A DNA stretch of 64,000 nucleotides from CBDCRK01 sp965220955 (GTDB lineage Bacteria > Desulfobacterota > Binatia > Bin18 > CBDCRK01): positions 496,001 to 560,000 of the forward strand of contig CBDCRK010000037.1 of assembly GCA_965220955.1 (NCBI GenBank). The letters are read 5' to 3'. The translations under genes were made by a program, and so were the position numbers. This document shows positions 43,001 to 50,636 of this stretch, one piece after another. Numbering within the stretch: the first letter of the stretch is position 1; each line of letters opens with the position of its first letter. Under the pieces are notes generated by a model. It was not told the DNA's origin. It saw nothing but the letters and a program-made list of their open reading frames with translations, and ran no database searches.

Positions 43001-43391
43001 GAAACGAGAGAATACTATCAACCGCGTTTTTAACGTCCTGCAGGGCTTTGCCCGCGTTTGCTCCAGTTAATAGCTCAACAATAACTGAACCATAGCCTTC
43101 CCTGGCAACCGCGGTGACTTGTTTGACGCCATCTAGGCCGCGAACCCGATCCTCAATCGACAAGATAATGCCCTGTTCGACTTCTTCTGGACTGGCTCCT
43201 GGATAGGGGACAGAGATGGTAACAATGTCGATACTGAACTCAGGAAACACCTCTTGCTTGACCCGTGTGCTGACAATCAATCCTCCCAGAATAAAAAGCA
43301 GCATCATCAGGTTGGCGGCTACATGGTTACGCGCCATCCAGGAGATCGGACCTGACAAGGAGCGTGTTTTGGGGTTATCGCCCGCGGCCAT
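40089..43391 (-). CDS. RND-family efflux transporter permease (AcrB/HAE-1 type)
   Basis: An 1100-residue inner-membrane pump with the duplicated 6+6 TM RND plan. N-terminal NHVAANLMMLLFILGGLIVS (TM1) precedes a porter domain starting KQEVFPEFSIDIVTISVPYPGASPEEVEQGI. TM4 carries the proton-relay acidic pair in VTLGIIVDDAVVIGENVYE. The second half ends GIVALAGVVINDSLVLVVTANRLRDEE and RPILLTSLTTFLGLTPMI. It exports amphiphiles or drugs through the partner adaptor and outer-membrane channel. The extreme C-terminus is a low-complexity tail of repeated AKPG encoded by three 18-20-bp tandem units. It is the last gene of a tetR-OMF-MFP-RND operon; 33 bases separate it from the adaptor gene. Confidence 0.95.
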   Translation of the reverse strand: MAAGDNPKTRSLSGPISWMARNHVAANLMMLLFILGGLIVSTRVKQEVFPEFSIDIVTISVPYPGASPEEVEQGIILSIEDRVRGLDGVKQVTAVAREGYGSVIVELLTGANAGKALQDVKNAVDSILSFPEEAERPVVSLVDPRNQVLTIMVSGQQDEQTLRDLAEQVRDDLLQRPGITLVELAAVRPLEIAIEVSQRNLRAYNLTLAQIAREVREAAIELPAGGVKAAGGEILLRTQERRDFASEFADIPVASAPDGSTITVSDIAKILDGFEETDEEAFYNGQRAVQVNVFRVGRETPQSVSNNVRAYLDEVKPNLPQGVELAVWNDMSEVYRDRLNLLLKNAAIGLCLVLLMLSLFLDPKLAFWVTLGIPISILGSFLFLPVTGASINMISLFAFIVTLGIIVDDAVVIGENVYEKRQQGLPFLRAAIDGAREIAGPVIFAVLTNIAAFLPLFFVPGAAGKFFRQIPAIVVAVFIVSLIESLFILPAHLSPQDKPSRFWIIIGRPRLLFGKLLQVFIKRVYQPILQTTLVNRYTTVAIGITMLILAAGAVVGGHIQFSFMPRIDADLITAQATLPFGVPMETSRRVQQQLVEAAQATIKAYGGSDIVRGLYTQIGSALREPGPEGGSSSGAGGSHLVGVQIALVPSDQREVGSVEFANAWRQATSNIAGLEALTFDAEVGFSSGGAVDIQLTHRSRPTLEAAAAELAEGLAHYAGVIDIDDGFSRGKPQLSFTIKPEARSLGINATDLARQVRSSFYGAEALRQQRGRNEVKVMVRLPQHERRTVHTVEQLVLRTDQGGEIPLMQAAEVERGHAYTEIWRREGRRIVAITADVNEKVSNTNTIIAELTAKELPALMQKYPGLGYGHEGEQAWQKESLEAMGIGFMFALLAIYGLLAVPFKSYLQPLIVMLSIPFGIIGAVIGHVLLGYELSLMSMFGIVALAGVVINDSLVLVVTANRLRDEEQASPSEAIFYAGVRRFRPILLTSLTTFLGLTPMIFETSLQARFLIPMAISIGFGVLFATVIILVIVPAAYLILEDVLYVFRSMRSGVETEEGEERPSVEVVPKVEVVGQAGVSSAKPGLSAKPGSFAKLMPRR
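40119..40175. repeat. Three tandem CCCCGG..TGGCCGACRA units in the pump gene 3' end
   Basis: Three 18-20-bp near-identical units within the RND reading frame encode the SAKPGLSAKPG-like tail. This is probably replication-slippage expansion at the gene end. Confidence 0.75.
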
Positions 43392-43424
43392 TGCTGTTTA
43401 TCCCTGGTTTATCGGTTTATCCGT

Positions 43425-44744
43425 TTACTCTGGGTTGAGGTTCGCTGCAGCTACAGGTGAAGGGGTTGATTGCGCTGGGGTAAGGGCTGCACTTTGCAGC
43501 AACATGCCGGGAAGGGCAACCGGAAGGGGACTGATAATAATCTGGTCCTCGTTGTTCAGGCCTCTGCCAATCAGAACCGAATCTTTTCTGCTGAGACTAA
43601 CTTCAACCTCTCGTACTTCCAACTCATTGTTGGTATTCTTTACCCAGACCCGGCTACCTTCGCGCAAGCCGCTTCGTGGCAACACAAATACGGCCGGCAG
43701 AACTGGCCCCTCGATCTCGACCCGTACATATTCACCGAGTAAAAGAGGAAGGCGATCCTGGCTGGAACGCTCACGCCCCAGCGGGTCATGCACCAGGACC
43801 AGCAGCCGCGCCATGCGCCCATTCTCGGTTAGGTCGCCGAGCAGCCGTTCCACCCGACCTTCACGCTCGACGGTCTGACCATTGCCCAGGTTACGTAGAA
43901 TACGTACCGGTGATCCTTTTACCTGGGGCGGGTCGGAGACCTCATCAAGAAGAGGCCCGTGAAAACAACAAGATTTCTGAGAGGAGCCTGGCAGCTGGTG
44001 ATTCTGTTCCTTAACCCAAGGCAACTGATGAATCGGGATGCTGACCTCAACACGAAATTCGTCGGTATAGACTAGCCTGGCGACCGAACTCTGGGCATTA
44101 ATCAGCTGTCCCACTTCAACTGACTCGGTGAGCACCAAGGCATTGAATGGCGCGGTCAGTACCGTCCGTTTGAGATCCAATTCAGCCTTGGCCAAACGGC
44201 TCTTAGCCGCGGCTACAGCAGCCTGTTTCTCTTGTAAGTGTGGCTTACGAAGCGCCAGCAGTTTGCCCAGTTCACTGGTCTCGATGGACGACTCAAGGAG
44301 GCTCCACTCACGCCGCGCAACCACTTGGTTACCCTGCTCAACCTGAAGCTCGAACTCGGCCTTGGCCAGGGCCCCACGCTCTGTTTCGACTGCAAACTGA
44401 TAATCGCGCGGGTCAACATGTAAAAGCACATCCCCTTGCTGCAACAACCCCCCGCTGATGAGGTTGTCGTGCTGCGCAATGACGCGCCCACCCACCTGAG
44501 GTTGCACGGTTAGTTCGCGATGGGCCTGGACCGTGCCAAAGGCAGAGATGATAGCCTGCTCATCTCGGGCCTGGACCGTCATAACCTCGACCAGAGTAGG
44601 AGTGGCTTCTTGGGTGGTTCTTGGAACCGTTGGGCGGCTGGCTACAAGAGCCCGCGCCCCCAATACTCCCGCGCCAAGAATAAGGAGCGGAACCGCCAGC
44701 GGCAAGGCCCTTCTTAGAAACCAGGTTGTTTTTCCAGCTGCCAT
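43425..44744 (-). CDS. RND efflux periplasmic adaptor (HlyD/MFP)
   Basis: A 439-residue membrane-fusion protein. An N-terminal anchor (FLRRALPLAVPLLILGAGVLGAR) precedes a barrel-sandwich half SAFGTVQAHRELTVQPQVGGRVIAQHDNLISGG. A coiled-coil hairpin follows (ETERGALAKAEFELQVEQGN ... KQAAVAAAKSRLAKAELDL), then the returning lipoyl strand APFNALVLTESVEVGQLI and beta-barrel domains. It links the pump to the outer-membrane channel. The start ATG shares one base with the upstream OMF stop (TGATG), a translational-coupling arrangement; I therefore prefer it to a longer frame. It is the third gene of the efflux operon. Confidence 0.93.
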   Translation of the reverse strand: MAAGKTTWFLRRALPLAVPLLILGAGVLGARALVASRPTVPRTTQEATPTLVEVMTVQARDEQAIISAFGTVQAHRELTVQPQVGGRVIAQHDNLISGGLLQQGDVLLHVDPRDYQFAVETERGALAKAEFELQVEQGNQVVARREWSLLESSIETSELGKLLALRKPHLQEKQAAVAAAKSRLAKAELDLKRTVLTAPFNALVLTESVEVGQLINAQSSVARLVYTDEFRVEVSIPIHQLPWVKEQNHQLPGSSQKSCCFHGPLLDEVSDPPQVKGSPVRILRNLGNGQTVEREGRVERLLGDLTENGRMARLLVLVHDPLGRERSSQDRLPLLLGEYVRVEIEGPVLPAVFVLPRSGLREGSRVWVKNTNNELEVREVEVSLSRKDSVLIGRGLNNEDQIIISPLPVALPGMLLQSAALTPAQSTPSPVAAANLNPE

Positions 44745-46213
44745 CACGGTTCTGTCCCGCGCAGCGGCGGTTGGGCCTGGGCTAACCAGAGGGATGAGGG
44801 AACCTCGACCGCCTCCAGCCACTTCCCTCCTAAGGCTCGGTAGAGGCCGGCACGGATGCTAAGTAAAGCCTTTTGCTCTGAGATCATTCTGCGCTGGAGC
44901 GCCTGCAGCGATTGCACAGTAACAAGCACGGTGAGGTAGTCTATTAACCCGTGGATATAGCGAGACCGGGATTCCCGCAGGGTTGCCTCGGCCAGGGCAA
45001 TTTCTGTGTCAAGGCTCTCGATCAAGTTCAGCTGATAATGCTCCCGCACCAGGGCATCCTCAATTTCAAGAAGAGCATCAAGATACGTTTGGCCGAAGCG
45101 GTCAAGCAGTTCTTGCGTCCTAGCCTTCCGGCGCAGTACCTCGTTGCGTCTTCGGCCACCGTCAACCAGAGGGGCGAAGAGATCGCTGGCAACAGAGCCT
45201 ATTTCTTGACGAAAAAATGTGGACCAGCTCCGGGCACTAAACTCATAGGACAAGGAGAGGGCAAGACGAGGCATACGCTCCGCAACGGCTGCCGCGACCC
45301 TGTAGTCTGCAGCCTGAAGACGTAGTTGGGCTGCCCGGAGGTCTGGTCGGGCCGTCAGGAGCGTGGCTGGAGAACCCAGTTGCGGAAAAGGGGGGAGGTC
45401 CGGTAGCAAGCCATAGGGATCAAAATCGTCAAGGGAACCGGGAGCTTGACCGAGCAGAACTGCCAACTGGTTGAGCGAGGTATTGAGGAATGACTGCGCC
45501 ACCGGGATTTCCGATTCTGTGGCCGCCAGCTGCTGCCTTTGCTGCAGAACATCAACTGCCGACCCGGCACCCACGCTAAAGCGTAGTTCGGTCAAATCAA
45601 GGAGAGTTTGGCTGACTTGAACTTGTTCCGCCAGCAAAGCTAATAGGGCCTTCTGTTCTTGGATGGTAAACCACACGTCCGTAATGAATCCGGTCAGGAG
45701 CAAGGCGGTCTCCTCAACATCCTGACGGGTGGCCTGGTACTCAAGCTGAGCTGCTTGGCGTTGAGACGCAATTCGTTTCCACAGATCCACTTCGTACGAT
45801 AGCCCGGTGAAGACTAAGTAGTTTTCCAGACTATCTGTCCTGGTTCCCTCATGGCCCAGGGGGTTAATCGCATCCCGATCGACCGTTCGCGTGCGCGAGG
45901 CTCCTGTATTCAGGTCGAGGTGTGGCCAGAGGTCTGCCCCCTCGATGCGGGCCTGGGCCAGGGCCTGCGCTAGTCGATCCCACACCTGCCTGAGCTCCAG
46001 GTTCTCAGCCAGTGTCACCTCGATAGCTTTGTTGAGACCAGCCTCACCAAATTCTTTCCACCATTCTCCAATCAGTTGTTTCCCTTCTATGGCGTGATGG
46101 TAAGCGCCAGGCACAATAACCTCCGGTCGGTCCAGAGAGCGAACCTGATACGGGCTGCACGCCGACCCTAGCAGTAAGAACACTAGGCCAGTATATATTG
46201 TTGCGGATTTCAT
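44744..46213 (-). CDS. RND outer-membrane lipoprotein channel (NodT/OprM type)
   Basis: A 489-residue TolC-superfamily channel. A lipoprotein signal ends LVFLLLGSAC (lipobox LGSAC, Cys19). Two OEP repeats follow: ELRQVWDRLAQALAQARIEGADLWPHLDLNTGASRTRT in the first, and RPDLRAAQLRLQAADYRVAAAVAERMPRLALSLSYE in the second, the classical 'RPDVxxAExxLxAAxxxIGxAxAxxxP' mark. It makes the outer-membrane duct for the pump. The ATG overlaps the regulator stop by four bases (ATGA) and its own stop overlaps the adaptor start, so the operon is tightly coupled. Confidence 0.93.
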   Translation of the reverse strand: MKSATIYTGLVFLLLGSACSPYQVRSLDRPEVIVPGAYHHAIEGKQLIGEWWKEFGEAGLNKAIEVTLAENLELRQVWDRLAQALAQARIEGADLWPHLDLNTGASRTRTVDRDAINPLGHEGTRTDSLENYLVFTGLSYEVDLWKRIASQRQAAQLEYQATRQDVEETALLLTGFITDVWFTIQEQKALLALLAEQVQVSQTLLDLTELRFSVGAGSAVDVLQQRQQLAATESEIPVAQSFLNTSLNQLAVLLGQAPGSLDDFDPYGLLPDLPPFPQLGSPATLLTARPDLRAAQLRLQAADYRVAAAVAERMPRLALSLSYEFSARSWSTFFRQEIGSVASDLFAPLVDGGRRRNEVLRRKARTQELLDRFGQTYLDALLEIEDALVREHYQLNLIESLDTEIALAEATLRESRSRYIHGLIDYLTVLVTVQSLQALQRRMISEQKALLSIRAGLYRALGGKWLEAVEVPSSLWLAQAQPPLRGTEP

Positions 46214-46935
46214 TTGGTAGCATTTTTGCCGCGGCGCTTTGCCCGGGCGTTGATCCCGGCCAGAGAAAAGGCGGCAATGTGCTTGGCAATGCCGGCAATC
46301 TCAACCGGATCGTATTGGAGATACCCCTGGATACGGTTGATCCTTGAACGCCAGATCTTCTTGCCATTTTGCCCGGGAGCCTGCTTTTGCAGCTGTCGGT
46401 GGACTCGCTCGATCATGGGACGGGCATGGCGATAAACCAGGCACTGTCCAAACACGCTCATACAACACAATTGCACACTGTCGCTGTCTCGACTGACGCC
46501 AAGAACCGCAGCAATCAGTTCTTCTCCGGCTGCGTAAATCGGCCGCATGGACCGCTCAATGAGTTCATCAAAAGCAGGGGTGGGCTCGCGCAGCTCTTTG
46601 ACAATCAGCTCATAGACAATATGGCCCCCACCTCCCAGCATACGCTCGGCATTCCAGATAATCCATTGACGCAGCTGCTCCTCAGGATGACCAGGAGCAT
46701 CTGTCAGCCGAGGCATGGGACGGGGGGGTTTGGCGTTTTCGAAGGCATGGGTAAGGACGGCTTTATAGAGCTCCATCTTGCTGCCAAAGTGATAGTTGAT
46801 GGCAGCCTGGTTCGCGCCTGCCCTCTGACAGATTTCCCGCACCCCGGCGGTTTGAAATCCCTTGTGGACAAAAACATCCGTGGCAACTGCCAGCAGCTTA
46901 AGGCGGGTGGTTTTGCTTTTTTCTGTGAGAATCAT
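46210..46935 (-). CDS. TetR-family regulator of the efflux operon (CecR-like)
   Basis: A 241-residue repressor. The helix-turn-helix is ATDVFVHKGFQTAGVREICQRAGANQAAINYHFGSKMELYKAVLTHAF (about residues 17-63), followed by the CecR/YbiH-like DUF1956 ligand domain, with MLGGGGHIVYELIVKELREPTPAFDELIERSMRPIYAAGEELIAAVLG. CecR regulates drug efflux genes in enterobacteria. Here it is the first gene of the pump operon and overlaps the outer-membrane channel gene by ATGA. A TGATAC-TAAT-GTATCA palindrome just upstream is a natural autorepression site. The tail INARAKRRGKNATK is basic. Confidence 0.92.
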   Translation of the reverse strand: MILTEKSKTTRLKLLAVATDVFVHKGFQTAGVREICQRAGANQAAINYHFGSKMELYKAVLTHAFENAKPPRPMPRLTDAPGHPEEQLRQWIIWNAERMLGGGGHIVYELIVKELREPTPAFDELIERSMRPIYAAGEELIAAVLGVSRDSDSVQLCCMSVFGQCLVYRHARPMIERVHRQLQKQAPGQNGKKIWRSRINRIQGYLQYDPVEIAGIAKHIAAFSLAGINARAKRRGKNATK

Positions 46936-46938
46936 TTC

Positions 46939-47073
46939 AAACGCTCGTTTGATACTAATGTATCATACTTACGTTTGTATGCAAGCCAGTCGGAGCTAAA
47001 TTTTTGTTATTGCTAGCCTTCCTGGCACAAGTATGGGTTCTGGCCTTATGAGTTATGACTTGATACATGATAC
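46939..47073. promoter_or_regulatory. Candidate TetR operator region with repeated TGATAC boxes
   Basis: The region between the divergent tetR-led operon and SDR gene holds AAACGCTCGTTT, a perfect TGATAC-TAAT-GTATCA palindrome (46950-46965) and a direct pair TGATACATGATAC (47061-47073). The palindrome starts 15 bases upstream of the tetR start codon. A weak minus-strand promoter (TTGCAT-16-TACATT) overlaps the palindrome. Confidence 0.5.
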
Positions 47074-47107
47074 TTTGTTGGGGCGGCTTGTGAATCACCC
47101 CAACAAA
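47074..47107 (+). promoter_or_regulatory. 10-bp perfect stem-loop in the SDR 5' region
   Basis: TTTGTTGGGG and CCCCAACAAA flank a 14-base loop and are followed by TCTCCTTTT, 26 bases before the SDR start. It could be an attenuator-like hairpin or a second protein-binding palindrome. Confidence 0.5.
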
Positions 47108-47132
47108 TCTCCTTTTACAGGTGGCGGTAATC

Positions 47133-47870
47133 ATGAATGAAATAGATTTCAGCAACAAAACCGCTCTGGTCATAGGCGGCTCAAGTGGTATAGGAAACGG
47201 CATTGCCCGGCGGTTCTGTGATCACGGCGCCCAGGTCTTTGTCTGCGGGACTAGACCCTCGGCCGCGGACTACTACGGGGCGGAGGACTCAGACCTCGCA
47301 GGCCTTAGCTATTTTCCCTGGGATGTATCCGAGGACAAGAACGTTGAGGCCTTCAACCCGCCCTTCAACCAGCTTGATGTGCTGGTGCTGTCTCAGGGAA
47401 CCGTTATCTATAAACAAGGCGAGTACCAGATGGCGGGCTTCCGGCAGGTGATGGATGTAAACCTTATGAGCGTTATGAGCTGTTGTCTGAAATTCCATGA
47501 TATGCTGGCGGCAACCAAGGGCTCGATCATTATTGTGGGCTCCGGGGCTAGTTTTCATGCTGTGCTGGGTAACCCAGCCTACAGCGCCAGTAAGGGGGGC
47601 TTGTTGACGCTAACCAAGACGTTGGCAGAAGCCTGGGCCCGGGACGGTATTCGGGTGAATGGAATTGCCCCAGGCCTGGTTGATACCAAGCTCACCAAAG
47701 TGACCCGCGATCACCCCCAGCGGTATGAAGGGTCGTTAGCAGCGATTCCCCTGCGCCGCTGGGGAACACCGGAAGAAATGGGAGGCGTTGCTCTGTTCCT
47801 GGCCTCCTCCCTGTCGTCCTACATCACCGGCCAGATGATTGTGGTCGACGGGGGTAAGAGCTTGTCCTGA
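47133..47870 (+). CDS. SDR-family oxidoreductase divergent from the efflux operon
   Basis: A 245-residue classical SDR: ALVIGGSSGIGNGIARRF (cofactor loop GGSSGIG), LDVLVLSQGTV at the NNAG position, SIIIVGSGASFHAV with the catalytic Ser, and NPAYSASKGGLLTLTKTLA with Tyr-x3-Lys. The C-terminus SSYITGQMIVVDGGKSLS is standard. The start is the ATG two codons before the first family residues; GTG four codons earlier is possible. It is transcribed away from the TetR-controlled pump operon across ~200 bases rich in TGATAC boxes, so the regulator probably controls it too. It might modify the pump substrate or inducer. Confidence 0.88.
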   Translation: MNEIDFSNKTALVIGGSSGIGNGIARRFCDHGAQVFVCGTRPSAADYYGAEDSDLAGLSYFPWDVSEDKNVEAFNPPFNQLDVLVLSQGTVIYKQGEYQMAGFRQVMDVNLMSVMSCCLKFHDMLAATKGSIIIVGSGASFHAVLGNPAYSASKGGLLTLTKTLAEAWARDGIRVNGIAPGLVDTKLTKVTRDHPQRYEGSLAAIPLRRWGTPEEMGGVALFLASSLSSYITGQMIVVDGGKSLS

Positions 47871-47909
47871 ACGAGACAACAATGTTGGTATGAGGATTAA
47901 GGTATCACT

Positions 47910-48116
47910 ATGTCCTACAGGTTTGAAGTTTACTACAAACCACCTCATGATCCAGGGAGAGAAGCGACGCTGACAGAGCAGGTTCTGTACCATTGTCGTA
48001 TGCATGGCAAAGCGGCATGGATGCCACAAGAGAAGTTGGAAGTGGTCTGTACCTTTAATCGGAAGCACTTCTCTCGACTGGAAGGGATCAGGGTATTGGT
48101 ACCAGCAAAAAAGTGA
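47910..48116 (+). CDS. Small protein of unknown function (68 residues)
   Basis: An ATG with TTAAGG upstream begins MSYRFEVYYKPPHDPGREAT and ends in a basic VLVPAKK. It contains two Cys (CRMH and VVCTF). No family is recognised. It follows the SDR gene by 39 bases on the same strand and could be cotranscribed. Its composition (charged, no low complexity) is compatible with a real gene. Confidence 0.4.
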   Translation: MSYRFEVYYKPPHDPGREATLTEQVLYHCRMHGKAAWMPQEKLEVVCTFNRKHFSRLEGIRVLVPAKK

Positions 48117-48429
48117 GGAAACATGCTTGTGTTCTTGGAAGTCTGGGGACAGAAAGAACCGGGCAAGGGAGTCGAGCGGAAAGCTCTCTACTTTTCCTGG
48201 CTACCATATGACGGCGAAGCCTCGAAAAATACACCAGCTCCCCTCCCGTACGGCTATCATACTCACATAACGGCTATGTCACCGAGGAACAGGCCTGAAC
48301 GTATGATGGCTACGAGTAGGATTAAAGATAATCAGCCCCACATCCTTTTGTTTTCGCTCTACAAGTAGCAAGGAGGGACACAAGGAAAAGAACTGGCCGT
48401 AAATAGGGTCAAAGCCAAGGAGGGACAGT
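48117..48429. other. Unassigned stretch
   Basis: A frame of 81 codons begins four bases after the small gene but has atypical proline-rich content, no ribosome binding site and no family likeness, so I leave it unannotated as a gene. Confidence 0.3.
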
Positions 48430-48657
48430 ATGAGGGTGAAGCAGATTGACTTGGAGTACATAGATGAGAAGGACACAAGCGGCCCCGCCCCAGATTATGC
48501 GCTTTTGGGAGCCAAATTGCACGTAGCCTCACATACAATGGCAGGGACTGAAGTCTTTCAGGAACTGGATCTGGTTATTGAAGACGTTAGAGAACTGGAG
48601 CGGCTACTTAACCGGGCGCTGCAGCGTATGACGCAAGAGGTACGGAGGCTCATCTAG
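48430..48657 (+). CDS. Small protein of unknown function (75 residues)
   Basis: A strong AAGGAGGGACAGT precedes the ATG of MRVKQIDLEYIDEKDTSGPA, which continues to a leucine/arginine-rich amphipathic end (VRELERLLNRALQRMTQEVRRLI) that may form a helix. It ends four bases before the convergent phosphodiesterase stop. I do not recognise a family; the ribosome binding site makes it likely to be real. Confidence 0.5.
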   Translation: MRVKQIDLEYIDEKDTSGPAPDYALLGAKLHVASHTMAGTEVFQELDLVIEDVRELERLLNRALQRMTQEVRRLI

Positions 48658-48660
48658 GGG

Positions 48661-49224
48661 TCACTGCGCGTCAAGCTCAAAGCAGAGTTCTTTCCCAGGA
48701 TTTGCCAGGCCTGGGGTTTCACCTAGCCGTATCACCCGAGCAGCGATCTTTCCCGGGGCAAGGTCAAGGAGGCCTACCGTTCCCAAGCGCGTAGACCATA
48801 GATGCGGATGGGTTGGACTTCCTGAGTTAATCTGTAACACTCCATCCCTATAGTCGAGGCGTTCAAAATGGGTATGTCCAGTAATAATGATGTCAGCATG
48901 CTCGCCCTGGAGGTACATCTTTTTGAGATCCCCTATGGAACGGTCCTCGGGCTCCATATCGTGGATCATCACCACCCGCCAGCCTTCCAGGTCGAGCAGC
49001 TGCAGGTCCTGCATCCGCGGGTCGTCCCAGCCGCCGTCGTTGTTGCCACGTGCGGCCAGCGTTGGAGCAATGTCCTCCAACCAGTCCAGGACTCGGGGTG
49101 TCACAATATCCCCGCCGTGCAAGATAAGATCAACCCTAGCGAACGCCTCCTTCACTTCATCCCATAATTGACGAATGGTACTGGGTAGATGAGTGTCGGT
49201 TAAAAGGCCAATGCGCGATGACAT
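48661..49224 (-). CDS. YfcE/MJ0936-type metallophosphoesterase
   Basis: A 187-residue calcineurin-like phosphoesterase with the full metal-ligand set: LTDTHLP (D-x-H), LILHGGDIV (GD), ARGNNDG (GN[HD]-type), MIHDMEPED and ITGHTHFERLDYRDGVLQINSGSPTHPH (GHTH). The small size and order match YfcE/MJ0936 Mn-dependent phosphodiesterases that hydrolyse artificial diesters and perhaps cyclic nucleotides. The start is the ATG beginning MSSRIGLLTD. It is convergent with the preceding small gene and has no operon partner. Confidence 0.92.
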   Translation of the reverse strand: MSSRIGLLTDTHLPSTIRQLWDEVKEAFARVDLILHGGDIVTPRVLDWLEDIAPTLAARGNNDGGWDDPRMQDLQLLDLEGWRVVMIHDMEPEDRSIGDLKKMYLQGEHADIIITGHTHFERLDYRDGVLQINSGSPTHPHLWSTRLGTVGLLDLAPGKIAARVIRLGETPGLANPGKELCFELDAQ

Positions 49225-49463
49225 GGGGCTGACTTACTTCCAATATTGCAGCGATCTTCTTCACCAAACCAGGAGCACAGGTATAACCGTGGTCACCATA
49301 GGCACATCCTCCCTGCGGATCAATGGGGGGTTGGCAACAATCTGGTCTATGGCACTATTCCTCTATTTCCTAAATTGCTTGAGGCTTGATCAGTAAAGGT
49401 GCTAGGGTTGAGGGTGTTTTTGACAACCAGAGGCGTCTCTCTCAGTGAAAGGAGTTGTACTTC

Positions 49464-50636
49464 ATGGAAAGCGCTGTTGGTACAATAGCTGAGGCTCGAC
49501 CAACCGTTATTGAGCGCACGGCCGCAATTCCTTGGCACTGCTATGCCGTGGTCTTGGGGGCAACGAGTATCCTGATTGGAGGACTGTGGGATATCTCCTG
49601 GCACGAGACTATTGGCCGAGACTCCTTCTGGACGCCTGCCCACATTGCTATCTACCTAGGGGGGATCATTCCTGGTTTCACCTGTGGCTGGCTTGTACTC
49701 AAGGCCACTTTTGCTGGCACTGCCCAAGAGCGCGCGGCAGCCGTTCGCTTTTGGGGATTCTATGGGCCACTAGGTGCCTGGGTTTGTATCTGGGGCGCCC
49801 TGGCCATGCTGACTTCGGCACCCTTTGACGACTGGTGGCATAACGCCTATGGTCTTGATGTTGAAATTCTTAGCCCCCCGCATACCCTGCTTGCCGTGGG
49901 CATGATAGCCGTTCGCTTGGGCGCCCTGTTGATGGTTCTGGCTTTGCAAAACCAAGCAGCGAAAGCACAAGAGCGTGGACTTGGTATTCTATTTCTTTTT
50001 GTGGCCAGTGGTTTTTTACTAGCGGAAGCTATCCTAGCAATGGAGTATAGCTTTCCCAACCAACAGCACGGGGCCCTCTTTTACCAGATTTCCTGCGCCG
50101 CCTACCCCCTTATTTTGGTGGCAACCGCTAGAGCCTCGCAGCTGCGCTGGCCGGCCACCTCAGCCGCAGCCTTTTATATGGGGTCGGTGCTGGCAATGGT
50201 TTGGATTTTGCCCCTCTTTCCTGCTGAGCCAAAGCTTGCCCCGATTTACACCCCGGTTGATCACATGGTGCCGCCGCTATTTCCGCTGCTGTTGGTCCTA
50301 CCTGCACTCGCCATTGATGTGCTCATGCAGCGGATGGGTCGCGGACGGGATGGGCTGCTGGTTATCCTGGCGGGTACGGCGTTCCTCAGTGTTTTCTTTA
50401 TTGGACAATGGTTTTTCTCGGAATTTATGCTGACACCCTACTCACATAACTGGTTCTTCTCCGGGGACGCGCATTGGCCTTATTTCTCCCGCCCAGGCGA
50501 ATGGCGATACCTATTCTGGAACCAAGAGAGCGATGCGGTGACTGTACAAGGGTTAAGTATGGCCTTAGTAATCAGTTTCTTTTCGGTCCGCGTTGGCCTC
50601 TGGTGGGGCAACTGGATGGAGCGGGTAAAGCGGTGA
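49464..50636 (+). CDS. Unrecognised polytopic membrane protein with duplicated Trp/His/Asp motif
   Basis: A 390-residue protein with about nine or ten hydrophobic segments and no family I can name. Two matching motifs lie near membrane edges: D43-x2-W46-H47-x3-G51-x-D53-x4-P58-x-H60 (LWDISWHETIGRDSFWTPAH) and D122-x2-W125-H126-x3-G130-x-D132-x5-P138-x-H140 (DDWWHNAYGLDVEILSPPH). A third aromatic/His cluster (YSHNWFFSGDAHW) is near residue 340. Repeated His/Trp/Asp next to helices suggest a bound metal or heme, or an internally duplicated fold; this is inference. AAAGGAG is nine bases before the ATG. Its stop overlaps the GTG start of an exported protein by four bases, so the two are a coupled pair. 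Confidence 0.75.
   Translation: MESAVGTIAEARPTVIERTAAIPWHCYAVVLGATSILIGGLWDISWHETIGRDSFWTPAHIAIYLGGIIPGFTCGWLVLKATFAGTAQERAAAVRFWGFYGPLGAWVCIWGALAMLTSAPFDDWWHNAYGLDVEILSPPHTLLAVGMIAVRLGALLMVLALQNQAAKAQERGLGILFLFVASGFLLAEAILAMEYSFPNQQHGALFYQISCAAYPLILVATARASQLRWPATSAAAFYMGSVLAMVWILPLFPAEPKLAPIYTPVDHMVPPLFPLLLVLPALAIDVLMQRMGRGRDGLLVILAGTAFLSVFFIGQWFFSEFMLTPYSHNWFFSGDAHWPYFSRPGEWRYLFWNQESDAVTVQGLSMALVISFFSVRVGLWWGNWMERVKR

Noticed and set aside
48123..48368. 81-codon frame after the 68-residue protein
   Set aside because: It is proline-rich with no family likeness and no ribosome binding site; probably chance.
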